A DNA stretch of 64,000 nt from Tachypleus tridentatus (lineage: Eukaryota > Arthropoda > Merostomata > Xiphosura > Limulidae). The DNA is taken from positions 25,895,276-25,959,275 of the forward strand of contig NW_027467782.1 in NCBI RefSeq assembly GCF_004210375.1, written 5' to 3'. Positions 46,960 to 57,591 of the stretch are shown piece by piece. The notes under the pieces were generated by a model. It had not been told where the DNA came from. It ran no database searches and saw only the letters and a program-made list of their open reading frames with translations. Within the stretch, counting starts at the first letter, position 1, and each line of letters starts with the position of its first letter. The position numbers and the translations under genes were made by a program.

Positions 46960-49078
46960 AGAATTAATTGATTGATTTAGTGTTTTATGGCACAAACATC
47001 CAGTAAAAAAAGGTAAAAAAAATTATATGTAGTAAAATACATAAAAGGAAATGATGGTGAAACAAAACATCATTGAAAACAGAAAAACATAAAACCAATG
47101 TTGACACCTAGTCAACAATGTTGAGAGAGAGCAGAGTAAAAGAAGTTGTAAAGGACTTTCTTTAGCAAAATGGTAATGATCATAACCCGCCAGGAAGACT
47201 CACAGGTAAGTTCAAGAATCACTGTCAGTCATCTGAAGTTGGCCTTTTCAGTCCTGGTTCTGAGTTATGTGTCATTAAGGCCAGTACTAAAGGTAAAGTA
47301 ATAAAAGTGTTAAATGACATGTAGCAAAAATGTAATAACTACTCCCCAGGACGAATAACGGGTAGTTCAAACAGCAGCGTTAGTCATCTGAAGTTGGCCT
47401 TTCCAGTCCTGGTGTCGAGTTATATATGCTCTGGCCATTTTACAATGTCAAATGGAACTAGAGAGGAGGAAACTGTAAAAGGGAACCACAATTAAAAGGT
47501 GAAATGAAGAAATATTCAACACTTAAATGAGATTAAAAGATTAATGGCCATTAAAAACTAAAACTTTATCAACGTGGACAGTGTCACCATCACCAATAAC
47601 ACTGTCCAATGTTACAGATAAACCCTATGAAAAAAATGTTTAAAATGGTGCCGTCGTTGAGAATCGTAACAGCAGCTGCTGTATAATACAGCCAGTTACC
47701 GCTGCCACATAGTCTTCTATTGATGGCTGATTCACGATGGCAGGATCAAGTTCTGCGAGAGCAGTGAAAGTGGACCAGTCTGCCTGATCCAGCTTCCACC
47801 GGGGCACACGGGTAGAGTGGCATCCACCACGGCCAGTCTCTCTCAAAGGATCGGAAAATGATCACTGCCTAGTGGATTACTGTCAACCCTCCATGAAAAA
47901 ATGGGAGAATAATGAAGGGGAGCAAACTGAGAGATCAATAGCAGTAAAGGACTAGGTGCATGAACATAAGTGGAAGAACCAGTATTGAAAAGAGAAAGAT
48001 TGTGATCAGAGAGCATACTCTATAGAACAACCCCTCTTATCAATAACAGCACTTCCCAGAGGGGATGATGTTCATTAAAGTCCCCAGGATTAGAAATGGA
48101 GACGGTAACTGTTCAACGAGAGCATCAAGGTATGATTGATCATATGTCTCTCAGGGGACAGGTAGAGAACAAACAGTGATGGTATGACCCAAGGAAACAC
48201 GGATGGCTACGGCCTCCAAGGGTGTGTTGAATGACAAAGACAGGGTGGGCAGATGCTGATCAACCAACAGTGCCACCCCTCCATGTACTCGTCCATCACT
48301 CAGCCTAAAATTTCTGTACAGAGAAAACTGCCGAATGGTGAATGTATCAGCAGGTTTGAGAAATGTTTTTGTAAGGAAAGACAAACAGGATGGTAGGAAG
48401 CAATAAGTGTTTTGATAACATCCAGATTAGAAGATAAACCTCGACAGTTCCATTGTATCAAGGTGGCCATTTTTAATGACGTGTAGGTGAAATGGCTGGA
48501 GAACCCTTCTGTTTATGACCACGTCTTTTTTCCTTACTGTCCTTAGTCAGAGGAGGTCTATCAACCTCTGTGGATTTTGCCCTGGGCCAAGTGGGCATGT
48601 CTTTGTTATTGGAAGGGGATTCCAGTGACTGAGGACGTGAACGAATGATTGTTTTGCCTCTTGGGGTGGAAGAAAAAGATGTATCAGAAGAAATGCCTGT
48701 ATTTGAAACTGAAGGATGTGGATCTTGAGCTTTGTTGGAATGTATGGGTGGAACAGAGACAGAGATGGGTGTTGAAGTCGATTCATCAACCTGTTTAACC
48801 ATGGAGGTCAAAAGGATTTTCATTGGCTTTGAAAACGATTCTCTTGGAGGCACAGAGAGATCTGTCTGCACTCCCACTGTAGTTGTGGAATGAAATGCAG
48901 CAGCATATGTCCGAGATAAAGTTGTGGGCAGCACTTTCGGAGCCTCGGGATAACTAATGTTGTGTGTTGTTTTCAAACCCTGCACCCATTTTTCCTCCAA
49001 CCATTTTGAGCAAGAACGAAAGTAGGAAGGGTGAGAACCATTGCAGTTGACACAATGTGGGTCCATGTCACAGTCATA
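46960..49078 (-). mobile_element. Jockey-type LINE, unit 2 copy, cut in ORF1
   Basis: Same insertion as in unit 1, not an independent one, because its flanks match as well. The endonuclease frame is broken by several one-base changes (for example CTCTCAAAGG versus CTCTCAAAAGG at about 47845). ORF1 (48473-49078) keeps the last knuckle (CVNCNGSHPSYFRSC) and the longer C-terminus that stops two bases before the ORF2 ATG. The sequence ends abruptly at the second knuckle, where the duplication ends. Confidence 0.85.
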
Positions 49079-49311
49079 ATCATGGTTTGTAAAAATACAC
49101 AAAATTTTGAGAAGACAAATATTGTACTAAAGGTTATAATATTAAAACTATATACAAGTAAAAAAATGGTCCTTCTGTTGGTCTCTTTAACTGACACAGT
49201 ATAGAGAGTTAACTTTATTGACATTGCCTGCCCATCTGACCTAACTCGTAACCATTTGTAATTGTTATAGTTTACATACTAGTAACTTATAATATATTCA
49301 TTGTATCTTCT
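49079..49311. other. Unique spacer between units 2 and 3
   Basis: About 230 bp of AT-rich sequence with no match elsewhere in the window and no feature. Confidence 0.6.
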
Positions 49312-49425
49312 GTTTGTTTGTTTTTGGAATTTCGCACAAAGTTACTCGAGGGCTATCTGTGCTAGCCGTCCCTAATTTAGCAGTGTAAGACTAGAGGGAA
49401 GGCAGCTAGTCATCACCACCCACCG
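49312..49425 (-). mobile_element. SINE-1, tail half, left of insertion
   Basis: Starts with (TTTG)n and the family tail TTTCGCACAAAGTTACTCG and stops at CCACCCACCG (49416-49425), where a 454-bp insertion begins. The head half resumes at 49880. Confidence 0.88.
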
Positions 49426-49879
49426 CTAAACTAAAACTAAACTAACGTGGCAGGGGTTCAGTTTAGAGAGAGAGAACTCTTCTGATTTCTCTCTCCAACT
49501 GGGTGTTCAGGAACTTTGTGGTTCCTCTTCGTCCCCTTTCGTGGATTGTTATTAAGATTAAGTGGTGTTTTTTTTAATAAATTAATTATTGTTATTATAC
49601 TTAACTTTTTGGGTGGAGGATGTCTCTCTAAATGTTGTCTTCGGTGGAGGCAAAGGCAGCAGCACAAAGAAAGGCCGGGACCTGTTCCGAAAGGAAGAAG
49701 TTGAGCAGATGTGAACATGAATATAATTCAAATCCAGATCAAATCAAACGGCACGATTCAGGGTCTGGCAAAAGAGTTGCCTGGGCTGGGATCTAGAAAT
49801 CCAATGCCTAAAGATTTTGATGTGGTGGGAAACGGGAGCGCCCCGAGAAAAACCCACTTTCACACGACAGGCGCCGAAA
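49426..49879 (-). mobile_element. 454-bp retroposon-like insertion in a SINE
   Basis: Flanked by a perfect 10-bp duplication (CCACCCACCG at 49416-49425 and 49880-49889), so it is an insertion. Read on the minus strand it begins TTTCGGCGCCTGTCGTGTG, is relatively GC-rich at first, and ends in TTTAG-type repeats (GTTAGTTTAGTTTTAGTTTAG), as 3' ends of some non-LTR elements do. Near that end is a GAGAGAGA/TCTCTCTC hairpin. An 86-codon minus frame (49458-49718) has no recognisable domain. It may be a SINE, or a LINE with both ends and most of the middle missing. Confidence 0.7.
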
Positions 49880-50037
49880 CCACCCACCGCCAACTCTTGG
49901 GCTACTCTTTTACCAACGAATAGTGGGATTGACCTACCATTATAATGCCCTCACGGCCTGAAGGGCGAGCATGTTTGGCGCGACGCGGGCGCGAACTCGC
50001 GACCCTCGGATTACGAGTCGCTGAGGCTGCTGCCAGA
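49880..50037 (-). mobile_element. SINE-1, head half, right of insertion
   Basis: Continues the SINE interrupted at 49425 and equals 11476-11631 of unit 1, including CATTATAATGCCCTCACGG. A small rearrangement replaces the end of the head (CTGAGGCTGCTGCCAGAGCC). Confidence 0.88.
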
Positions 50038-50504
50038 GCCACATTATATCTTTACAAAATTTGTTAGACTTAGTAAACTTTGCAAGGCTTTTGGACTTAA
50101 AAGCTTGGTTTTTAATGAAGTATTTTTATTAATATTTCTTCGTGAAATTGTTCATTATTTCTAACAAGTACGTGAGCAAAATTATTTTCCTTTTAAATTA
50201 AAATACTTTTCTTTGTCTCGAGAACCTCATATTTCCTTCTATAGCCTCTTAATCACGAAATTTCAAGCTATAAGAGGCCTATCTGTACTAACAGTTTATT
50301 CACAATATAATGCAGGCATACAACAAATCACCTAACTAAAATTAATTTATGTTGTAATGAAGTCATTTGAGACATTAAAGTTTTATTAAAACATAAACTG
50401 ATCAACCAAACTAACAAATTAAATAATTAGTCATAATTTTTTCAGGAGTTAAAATGTATTAATACATTTGAATTATCTGAATTGCTCACAAAACTACAGT
50501 TAAT

Positions 50505-51225
50505 GAGTTATGTTACCAGACTCTAATCCACAAAACTTTACAGTTGGCACTATGCATTCAGGCAGGTAGCGTTCTTCTGACATCCGCCAAACCCAGATTT
50601 GTCCGTCAGACTGCCAGATAGTGAGGTGTGATTCATCACTCCAGAGAACTTGTTTCCATTGCTCCGGAGTCCAAAGGCGGTGTACTTTACACCATTTCAG
50701 TCGATGCTTGTATTATGCATGGTGGTATTAGGCTTGTGTGCGGCTACTCGTCCATGGAAACCCACTTCATGAAACTCCCGACGAACAGTTCTTGTGCTGA
50801 CGTTGCTTCCAGAGGCAGTTGGGAACTCGGTAGTGAGTGTTGCAACTGTAGACAGACGAATTTACGCGCTACGCACCTCAACACTCTGCGGTCCCATTCT
50901 GTGAGCTTGTGTGGCCTACCGCTTCGTGGCTGAGTTGTTGTTACTCCTAGACGTTTCCACTTCACAATAACAGCACTTTCAGTTGACCGGAGCAACTCTA
51001 GCAGAGCAGAAATTTAACGAACTAAATTGTTAGAAAGGTGGCATTCTATGACAGTGCCACGTTGATAGTCACTAAGCTCTTTAGTACAATCCATTCTAGT
51101 ACCAATGTTTATCTATGTAGACTGCATGGCTGTATGCTTTATTTTATGCACCTGTTAGCAATGAATGTGGCTGAAATAGCAGAACCCACTAAGTAGAAGG
51201 GGTGTCCACATACTATTGGCTCTGT
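50505..51225 (-). pseudogene. Tc1 transposase remnant A, unit 3 copy
   Basis: Counterpart of 12105-12850. The helix-turn-helix part is further broken; the open piece 50744-50995 starts at the equivalent of LRSTESAVIVKWK. Catalytic segment WSDESH is visible on the minus strand near 50645. Ends with the same GGGGTGTCCACATACTATTGG terminus and an (AT)n run. Confidence 0.82.
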
Positions 51226-51529
51226 ATAGTATATATATATATATATGTGAACGAAAAACAGCAAAATGTAGATAAACTTAGAGACCACCCTCCACCACCA
51301 TTCCAAAGGACGACAGTAAGGAATGGTGGTAGAACCATGTTTTTGAATTTCAATTATATTGTGGTGTTTTTATTTACACTAAATATATTATGGTTTTAGA
51401 GTGCTGATTTTAGTTGCATATGAATAATTAATGTATTGTATAGTATTGTATCTACATACACACAAACACACACACTTAACAAAATAGCACAGGCTATATT
51501 TAACAAACCTATCAATCAGACACCATATA

Positions 51530-52105
51530 CACTCAGTGGCCATTTTATTACGTACACCCGCTCTTTACGCAAATAGCTATACAGTGAATCACGATGCTGC
51601 AACTCAATATATAAAGCATGCAGACATGGTCAAGAGGTTAAGTTATTGTTCAACCAAACATTAGAATAGAGAGGTTGCGTGATCTAAGTGACTTTGACCA
51701 TGGAATGATTGTTGGTGCTAGACGTGGTGGTTCCAATATCTTAGAAACTGCTGACCTCATGGGATTTTTACGCACTATAATCTCCAGAGTTAACAGAGAA
51801 TGGTGAGAAAAAATCCAGTGAGCGGCAGTTTTGTTGGTGAAAACACTTTGTGAATGGGAAAGGCCATACTCGTTCAAGCTGACAGGAAGACCACAAATAC
51901 ACAAATAACCACTCCTTACATCAGTGATATGCAGAAGCATGTTGGACTACATTAACAGAAGACGACACTGGGTTTCACTCCTGTTAGCTAAAAACAGGAA
52001 GATATGGCTACAGCGGGCACGAGATCACCAAAACTGGATGATTGAAAATTGGATAAACGTCGCCTGGTCTGACAAATCTCCATTTCTGCTGCGACATGCA
52101 CACTG
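51530..52105 (+). pseudogene. Tc1 transposase remnant B, unit 3 copy
   Basis: Counterpart of 13131-13706 with very few changes: left terminus CACTCAGTGGCCATTTTATT, then broken frames ending in NVAWSDKSPFLLRH. Confidence 0.8.
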
Positions 52106-52280
52106 AGAAGCACACATCAACAGACAACTAAAATACTCTGAGCTGATGACAAATTGTGTTAAATGGACGCAAAAGTTACCGACTCTATTTATATATCACT
52201 TTATTTAGCTTTGAAACTAGTTCCTCAACATGTCTCCCACTTCTGCTGAACTATAGCTTGAGTGGACGAGACATTATAAC

Positions 52281-52294
52281 ATGTCTGTATTTCA
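52281..52294 (+). repeat. Empty Penelope target site
   Basis: ATGTCTGTATTTCA occurs once, with the left flank of 13881 on one side and the right flank of 15436 on the other. It shows the locus before the Penelope B insertion, or a precise loss, which is unlikely for a retroelement. Confidence 0.92.
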
Positions 52295-53129
52295 CCAGTA
52301 GGTGGCTGAAAGCAGGTAAAAATTAAGATTGGCGCACTCGAAAATTTTGCAGAAGAAGGTGGTTCATCTTCCATTACTGATGAGTTTGTATCTCAAGCCC
52401 TACCTATAATAATAACGTGGAAATGTCTAAAACTAATCTATTAGAAGTTATAACAAAGATGTTCTTCACAAACAGGACAACACTTCTAAAGCTTCTCACT
52501 CAACACAGAATCTTTTATGTAACACCTCTAAAGAGCTGCTCTTGCTACACTAATCGATAAATGTGTAAATTTTACAAAACTGTCAATTTATCTTCTTGGT
52601 GACAATGGATAAACAACAGAGCCAACAAGTTACCTCCCATCACACATCTCTGACCACAGGAGATGAACTAATCAGTTTCTTGTAACTGTAAAAGAGTTAT
52701 ACTCAAAATAGTTCATGTTCCAAAAATTAATTACCAAGCTACATTATGTGTACAGAGTTTCTGGAGAAAGGTTCTAGAGTTTGAAGAAACCAACATATCT
52801 AAATCAGATGGAGATGATGAATAAAGTACAAAACTAAAGTTCATCCTAATCTGATAAACATTTCTATCGACACAGTTCATTCTTTTTGGTTTGTGAATAG
52901 TTTTACTAGGTTTGAGTCTCTGATTATTTTCCTGACCTGCTTATATTGTTTAAATATTTATAATAATAATGCATAATATAAACTTATTTGTAAGTATTTA
53001 GCTTTAATATCAAAGGTATGAGATAATGAAACCTCCATTTAAAATATTTTACAGAATCCCCATTAATTCATTTATTTTTATCACGATATAATACATTTTG
53101 TAACTTACATGTTTTGTAAGGAACTTCAG

Positions 53130-53243
53130 GAAAGGAAAAATAGAGATAAGACGTCTACACTTGTGGTTCAAGAGCTGTTTGAAAAGTTAAATGTAGAACA
53201 ACAGTGTATTGAAATTGATGAAGAGGAAGACATAAAAATGTAG
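53130..53243 (+). other. Exon-like acidic C-terminus, copy 3
   Basis: Same open frame as 16271-16384, 37 codons plus stop, identical as far as compared by eye. Confidence 0.3.
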
Positions 53244-54359
53244 AATATAAATTTAATAAAAATTAGGTTTAATAGAAATAGTAAAGATGTTAAAACTAAC
53301 TAGATATGACTACTGGTGGGAAATATTGAATAATAATTTAAGTTGATCATTTTAGATAAATATATGAATTGTGAAGAACGTTATGTAATTATAACAGTAG
53401 GAAGACAAACAATGATTTATAAACATAAAGAAATGTTTTACTGATGATAGAAAATAGTGAACATTGGTCTTCTTGAAACATGTAATATGTTCCACCATGG
53501 ATAAAACTATTGTTTTTGTGCTTATAATTAATTGTTCGCCTATCCTTCTTAACTGTATAGATGGCTTTTGTAAGTCAATAATAATGTATTTTCGTATAAC
53601 AAAGCCACATCAGGCTATTTACTCTTATAAATACATAAACACGACGCTGTACCATCAGGGGACAGAGTGAATAATAGACACATTCTTTTACATTTTGGTT
53701 TGCAGATATTATAAATCAATCTAGTGATAAACTGACAATGTCATAAATAAATTTATTTGTTTTATACAAATTAGCAGAGAAAGTTCAAAATATGATGATA
53801 ATTACATATATATTATGATTAAAACATAATTAGACTGTTAAGAAAATATATCAGCACCTTAGATTAAATTATAAACATGAAACTGGTTGTGTGATGATAT
53901 AAAACTGTAAATATATGATCATGTAGTTTTCACGTTTATGTACAGAAATATATTTCTCATGTTTAATTTAAAGTATGAAACATTTTATTCCTTTAGGGTT
54001 CAGAAAGAGCACATAGAAACTTATTGTGTTGATTTTTCAAATAATTAGAAAAACTATGAAGAACTTGCGAGAAAATTGAAAATATTTACAGACAGTGATG
54101 ACTGTGTCTTTACTATACCAAATGTACCTACACAGTCAGTATTAACTTTTACCTTTACAGTGGAGTTACTCAGATTTAATAATGTCTCGATATATAAATA
54201 TTTAAAAAATGAAAATATTTACAGATAGTGGTGACTGTGACTCTACTATACCAAATGTACCTACATAGCTGGAACAATTACCAGTGTTAAAATTTACCTC
54301 ATACAGTGTAGTTAATCCATGATCTAACAATGTCTCCACATATAAATAATAGAAACTGC

Positions 54360-55215
54360 GTTGTGAGGTGACTGTTAACCAACAATGTCTTAAGTAGGTT
54401 TGTGGATCTGTTGGAGCCTGCTATTATTTTTTCTTGAAGAAAAGAAAAGATTCTATCCTCAAATGGGAAATGATGAATGGATGCAAGATCTAATGTTCCT
54501 TACTTGTATAATGATTCATCTACAAACTCTCAACTTGGCACTCCACACGAAGGATAAGGTTGTTCCTGATCTTACTCAGACAATTTTCAGTTTTCAAAAT
54601 GAAATTAGACTTTTTCAAAGAGACATATTGTCAAGACAATTTAGTTACTTTCCCAATCTCAAAAGGAGAGTAAATACATTATCTGATATTGAAATAAAAG
54701 ATCACAAATTGGAAAAATATAAAGATAAATTACAAGAACTCCTTCATAATTTGCTAGATACGTTTGAGAACTTGTAGAAACTGAAGCCATGCTTCGCCTT
54801 TCTTGTAAATCCGTTCATCATTGATGTGGTCAATGATGATTGTCCAATTGTCGAACCTCTTGTTACAGAATCATCTGCTGTGGAAATGGAACTAATAAAA
54901 AATATAGGAGGATCTGGGTCTCAAGATGATCCATAAATCCCATTCTACAACAGCGTTCTGGAAGCAAGTTCCAGAAATAAAATATCCTGAACAGAAAAAC
55001 AAAATGTGCAACTCATCTCATTTTCAGCACAACATACTGCTGTGAATCACTGTACTCTGTAATAAAGTTTGTGAAGTCGAAGCATCGTGCAGTCCTCACA
55101 AATCAACACCTGACGGAGCTAATTGTACAGACTTGACAACAAACCAGCAGGTATTTCAACGATTCACAACCAAGATGGAAACTCACAAGACCTCTACTAG
55201 TAGTAAATAGCCTGA
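54360..55215 (+). pseudogene. hAT-type transposase remnant, copy 3 (best frame)
   Basis: An open frame of 125 codons (54400-54777) reads FLEEKKRFYPQMGNDEWMQD, then FQNEIRLFQRDI, FSYFPNLKRRVNTLSDIEIK and DKLQELLHNLL, then a stop. This is the middle to C-terminal portion of hAT transposases of the type that gave rise to GTF2IRD2. The dimerisation end (LTNQHLTEL) follows near 55100 in another frame. The catalytic N-terminal part is absent. Units 1 and 2 carry the same remnant with shifts, so this copy is closest to the ancestor. Confidence 0.75.
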
Positions 55216-56041
55216 TAATTGTATCAATATCTGTTTGTGTTAGAAAAATATTATGATAAGAATATAATTTTGTAAGGTGGTATCTGATTAAAATATCTCT
55301 AATTTTATTGTTTTGCATATTATTCTCCATGTTTTGACCAGATATTTACTAAAACAAATTAATATCATTAAAATATCTGTTTTTACCCATTTTATTTTTA
55401 TTTTTGTCAGTTTCATTTAATGTTAATGAAATGCAAATTTGCATGTTTTTTCATAGATGTTTCCGTAGTTCATTACCGTATTAAAAACGCTAAATATAGT
55501 TAAATCAATAATCAGCCAGGATTTTGAAAATATTTGTTACATATATATATGTACTTTATGATTATTGAAACTAATACAAACTAACAGTTTAAAATCTACA
55601 TACATGAATAAATATTATTACGTACATTTATTTTTAATATTTATATAAAATTTATGTAACAAAATGTACATGTAACAATAAAAACGTGTATGTAATATTT
55701 GTTCATGTCTTGCGGCTCTCAAACATCTGAAGTTTATCATATGTGGTTCTTAACGTTAAACAAGTTTGGGCACTTCTGGCATAAAACATAATCGGTTGCA
55801 GAGATTTGTCTATATTGAAACATACCGATACCAGAGTTAGCTTAAATTGTGTGATACTAACACGACTCTTTGTAAGAAAATGAATAAAATAGTCATTCTT
55901 GTATATACATAAATTGGAAGGAAAAAATTACTTACATTTGTTTTGAATAAAGTAAGTAATTATTAAACAACTTATAACAGACAGAAACTTTTTTACGGAA
56001 TATAAGTCTAGTAATTGTGGAACCTTTTGAAAATGATCAAT

Positions 56042-56114
56042 TGGAGACGCCGGGTATCGATCCCGGTACCTCTCACATGCTAAGCGAGCGCTCTACCACT
56101 TGAGCTACGTCCCC
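56042..56114 (-). tRNA. tRNA-Ala (AGC), unit 3
   Basis: Identical in sequence to 19277-19349: 73 nt, intact acceptor, D, anticodon (TTAGCAT) and T arms. Left outer end of the unit 3 foldback. Confidence 0.93.
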
Positions 56115-56355
56115 TATTTCCCAAATTTTAATTTTAATTATAATAAATCGAGATTTATTTTTGTTTTGTTTTTTAATGTTAAAAATGTATTAGAACTTGT
56201 TTAGCTAGAGGCACAAATGTATGTCAGTAAGTGCCGTCAGATTAGTCAACACCTAGACAAGCCCTATTTTACATATAAGGTTTCTTCTGTATCGTTTCTT
56301 GGTTCACTTAGTACTAGAAAAACTTTATAAAATATCTGAAATAATAAAATACGTA

Positions 56356-56641
56356 TCTGTTTGTTTGTTTGTTTGTTTTTGAATTTCGCACAAAGCTACT
56401 CAAGGGCTATCTTTGCTAGCCGTCTCCAATTAGGCAGTGTAAGACTAGAGGGAAGGCAGCTAGTCATCACTTCCCACCACCAACTCTTGGGCTACTCTTT
56501 TACCAACGAATAGTGGGATTGAACGTACATTATAACGCCCCCACGGCTGAAAGGGCGAGCATGTTTGGCGCGAAGGGAATGCGAACCCGTGACCCTCAGA
56601 TTACGAGTTGCACATCTTAACACGCTTGGCCATGCCGGGCC
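56356..56641 (-). mobile_element. SINE-1 in foldback left arm, unit 3
   Basis: Same insertion as 19602-19886, with the same flanking AATAAAATACGTA/GATAAAATATGTA duplication. Confidence 0.9.
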
Positions 56642-57280
56642 GATAAAATATGTAACGTCCCTTTCTTCCCTCAAAATATGATCAGTTTATCTTAAAACAA
56701 AGTCATGAGTCTAATGATAAAAATGATAAAATAAAAGAATATTTCTGTCACATAAAACTAACATTTCAAAGTTTGTAAGTAAATGTTATGTTTCTAATGC
56801 AGCATATCTTCATCTTTATTAACATGTCTTTATTTGTGTAAAACTTTATCAAACATATGTTATGTTACAGAAATATTCTTTTATTTTATATTAACTCCTT
56901 TTATCATTAGACTCATGACTTTGTTTTAAGATAAACTGGTCATATTTTGAGGGAAGAAAGGACGTTACGTATTTTATAACTTCAGATATTTTATAAAGTT
57001 TTATAGTATTAAGTGAACCATGAAATGGTTCAGTAGAAATATTATACGTGAAATAGACCTTGTCTGGGTATTACCTAACCTGGCGTTCACCATGTAACGT
57101 GTGTTCTTATCGCTTGTTAAACCAGTTCTAATATACCTACAGGGCTTAAAAGTATCAGATTTTTATTATCATTGACTATTATACAAGAAAAAGTTTCAAA
57201 AGGTTTATGTATCTCAAATGGTAGAGCGCTCGCTTAGGAGCAAGATATACCTTTCCTCGAGTGGTGGGTTCTTACGTTAA

Positions 57281-57527
57281 GGCCATGAGAGTCGCGGGTT
57301 CTAATCCCTGTCGTACCAAGCATGCTTGCCCTTTCAGCAGTGAGGGTGTTATAATGTGATGGTCAATTCCACTATTCGTTGGTAAAAGTGTACCCCAAGA
57401 GTTGGTAGTGGATTGTGATGACTAGTTGCCTTCCCTCTAGTCTTACACTGCTAAATTAAGGATGGCTAGCGCAAATAACCCTCATGTAACTTTGCGCGAA
57501 ATTCAAAAATTAAAAACAAACAAAATA
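57281..57527 (+). mobile_element. SINE-1 with TTACGTTAA duplication, unit 3
   Basis: Same insertion as 20535-20781; here the B box is mutated to GGGTTCTAATCCC. Target duplications at 57272-57280 and 57528-57536. Confidence 0.88.
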
Positions 57528-57591
57528 TTACGTTAAAAGTAATAACCTGAAGGACATTTCTTTTAAAAGAAGTGCTTCAACTTTAATACCT

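Larger units (their letters stand above)
36312..49078. repeat. Segmental duplication unit 2 (deleted, recombinant)
   Basis: The unit is collinear with unit 1 but lacks two stretches. The sequence equivalent to about 1295-15389 is missing, joined inside a Penelope copy. The sequence equivalent to 19610-20547 is missing, joined inside SINE tails at about 41818. It ends abruptly inside ORF1 of the Jockey LINE at 49078 (equivalent to 27755), followed by unrelated sequence. Confidence 0.88.
56042..57270. repeat. Foldback, unit 3 copy
   Basis: Same structure as 19277-20525: intact tRNA-Ala at the left, arms around a short spacer at about 56760-56870, degraded tRNA-Ala 5' half near 57213-57240. The inner arms have small deletions relative to unit 1 (for example AAAAATGATAAAATAAAAG at about 56720). 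Confidence 0.85.
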
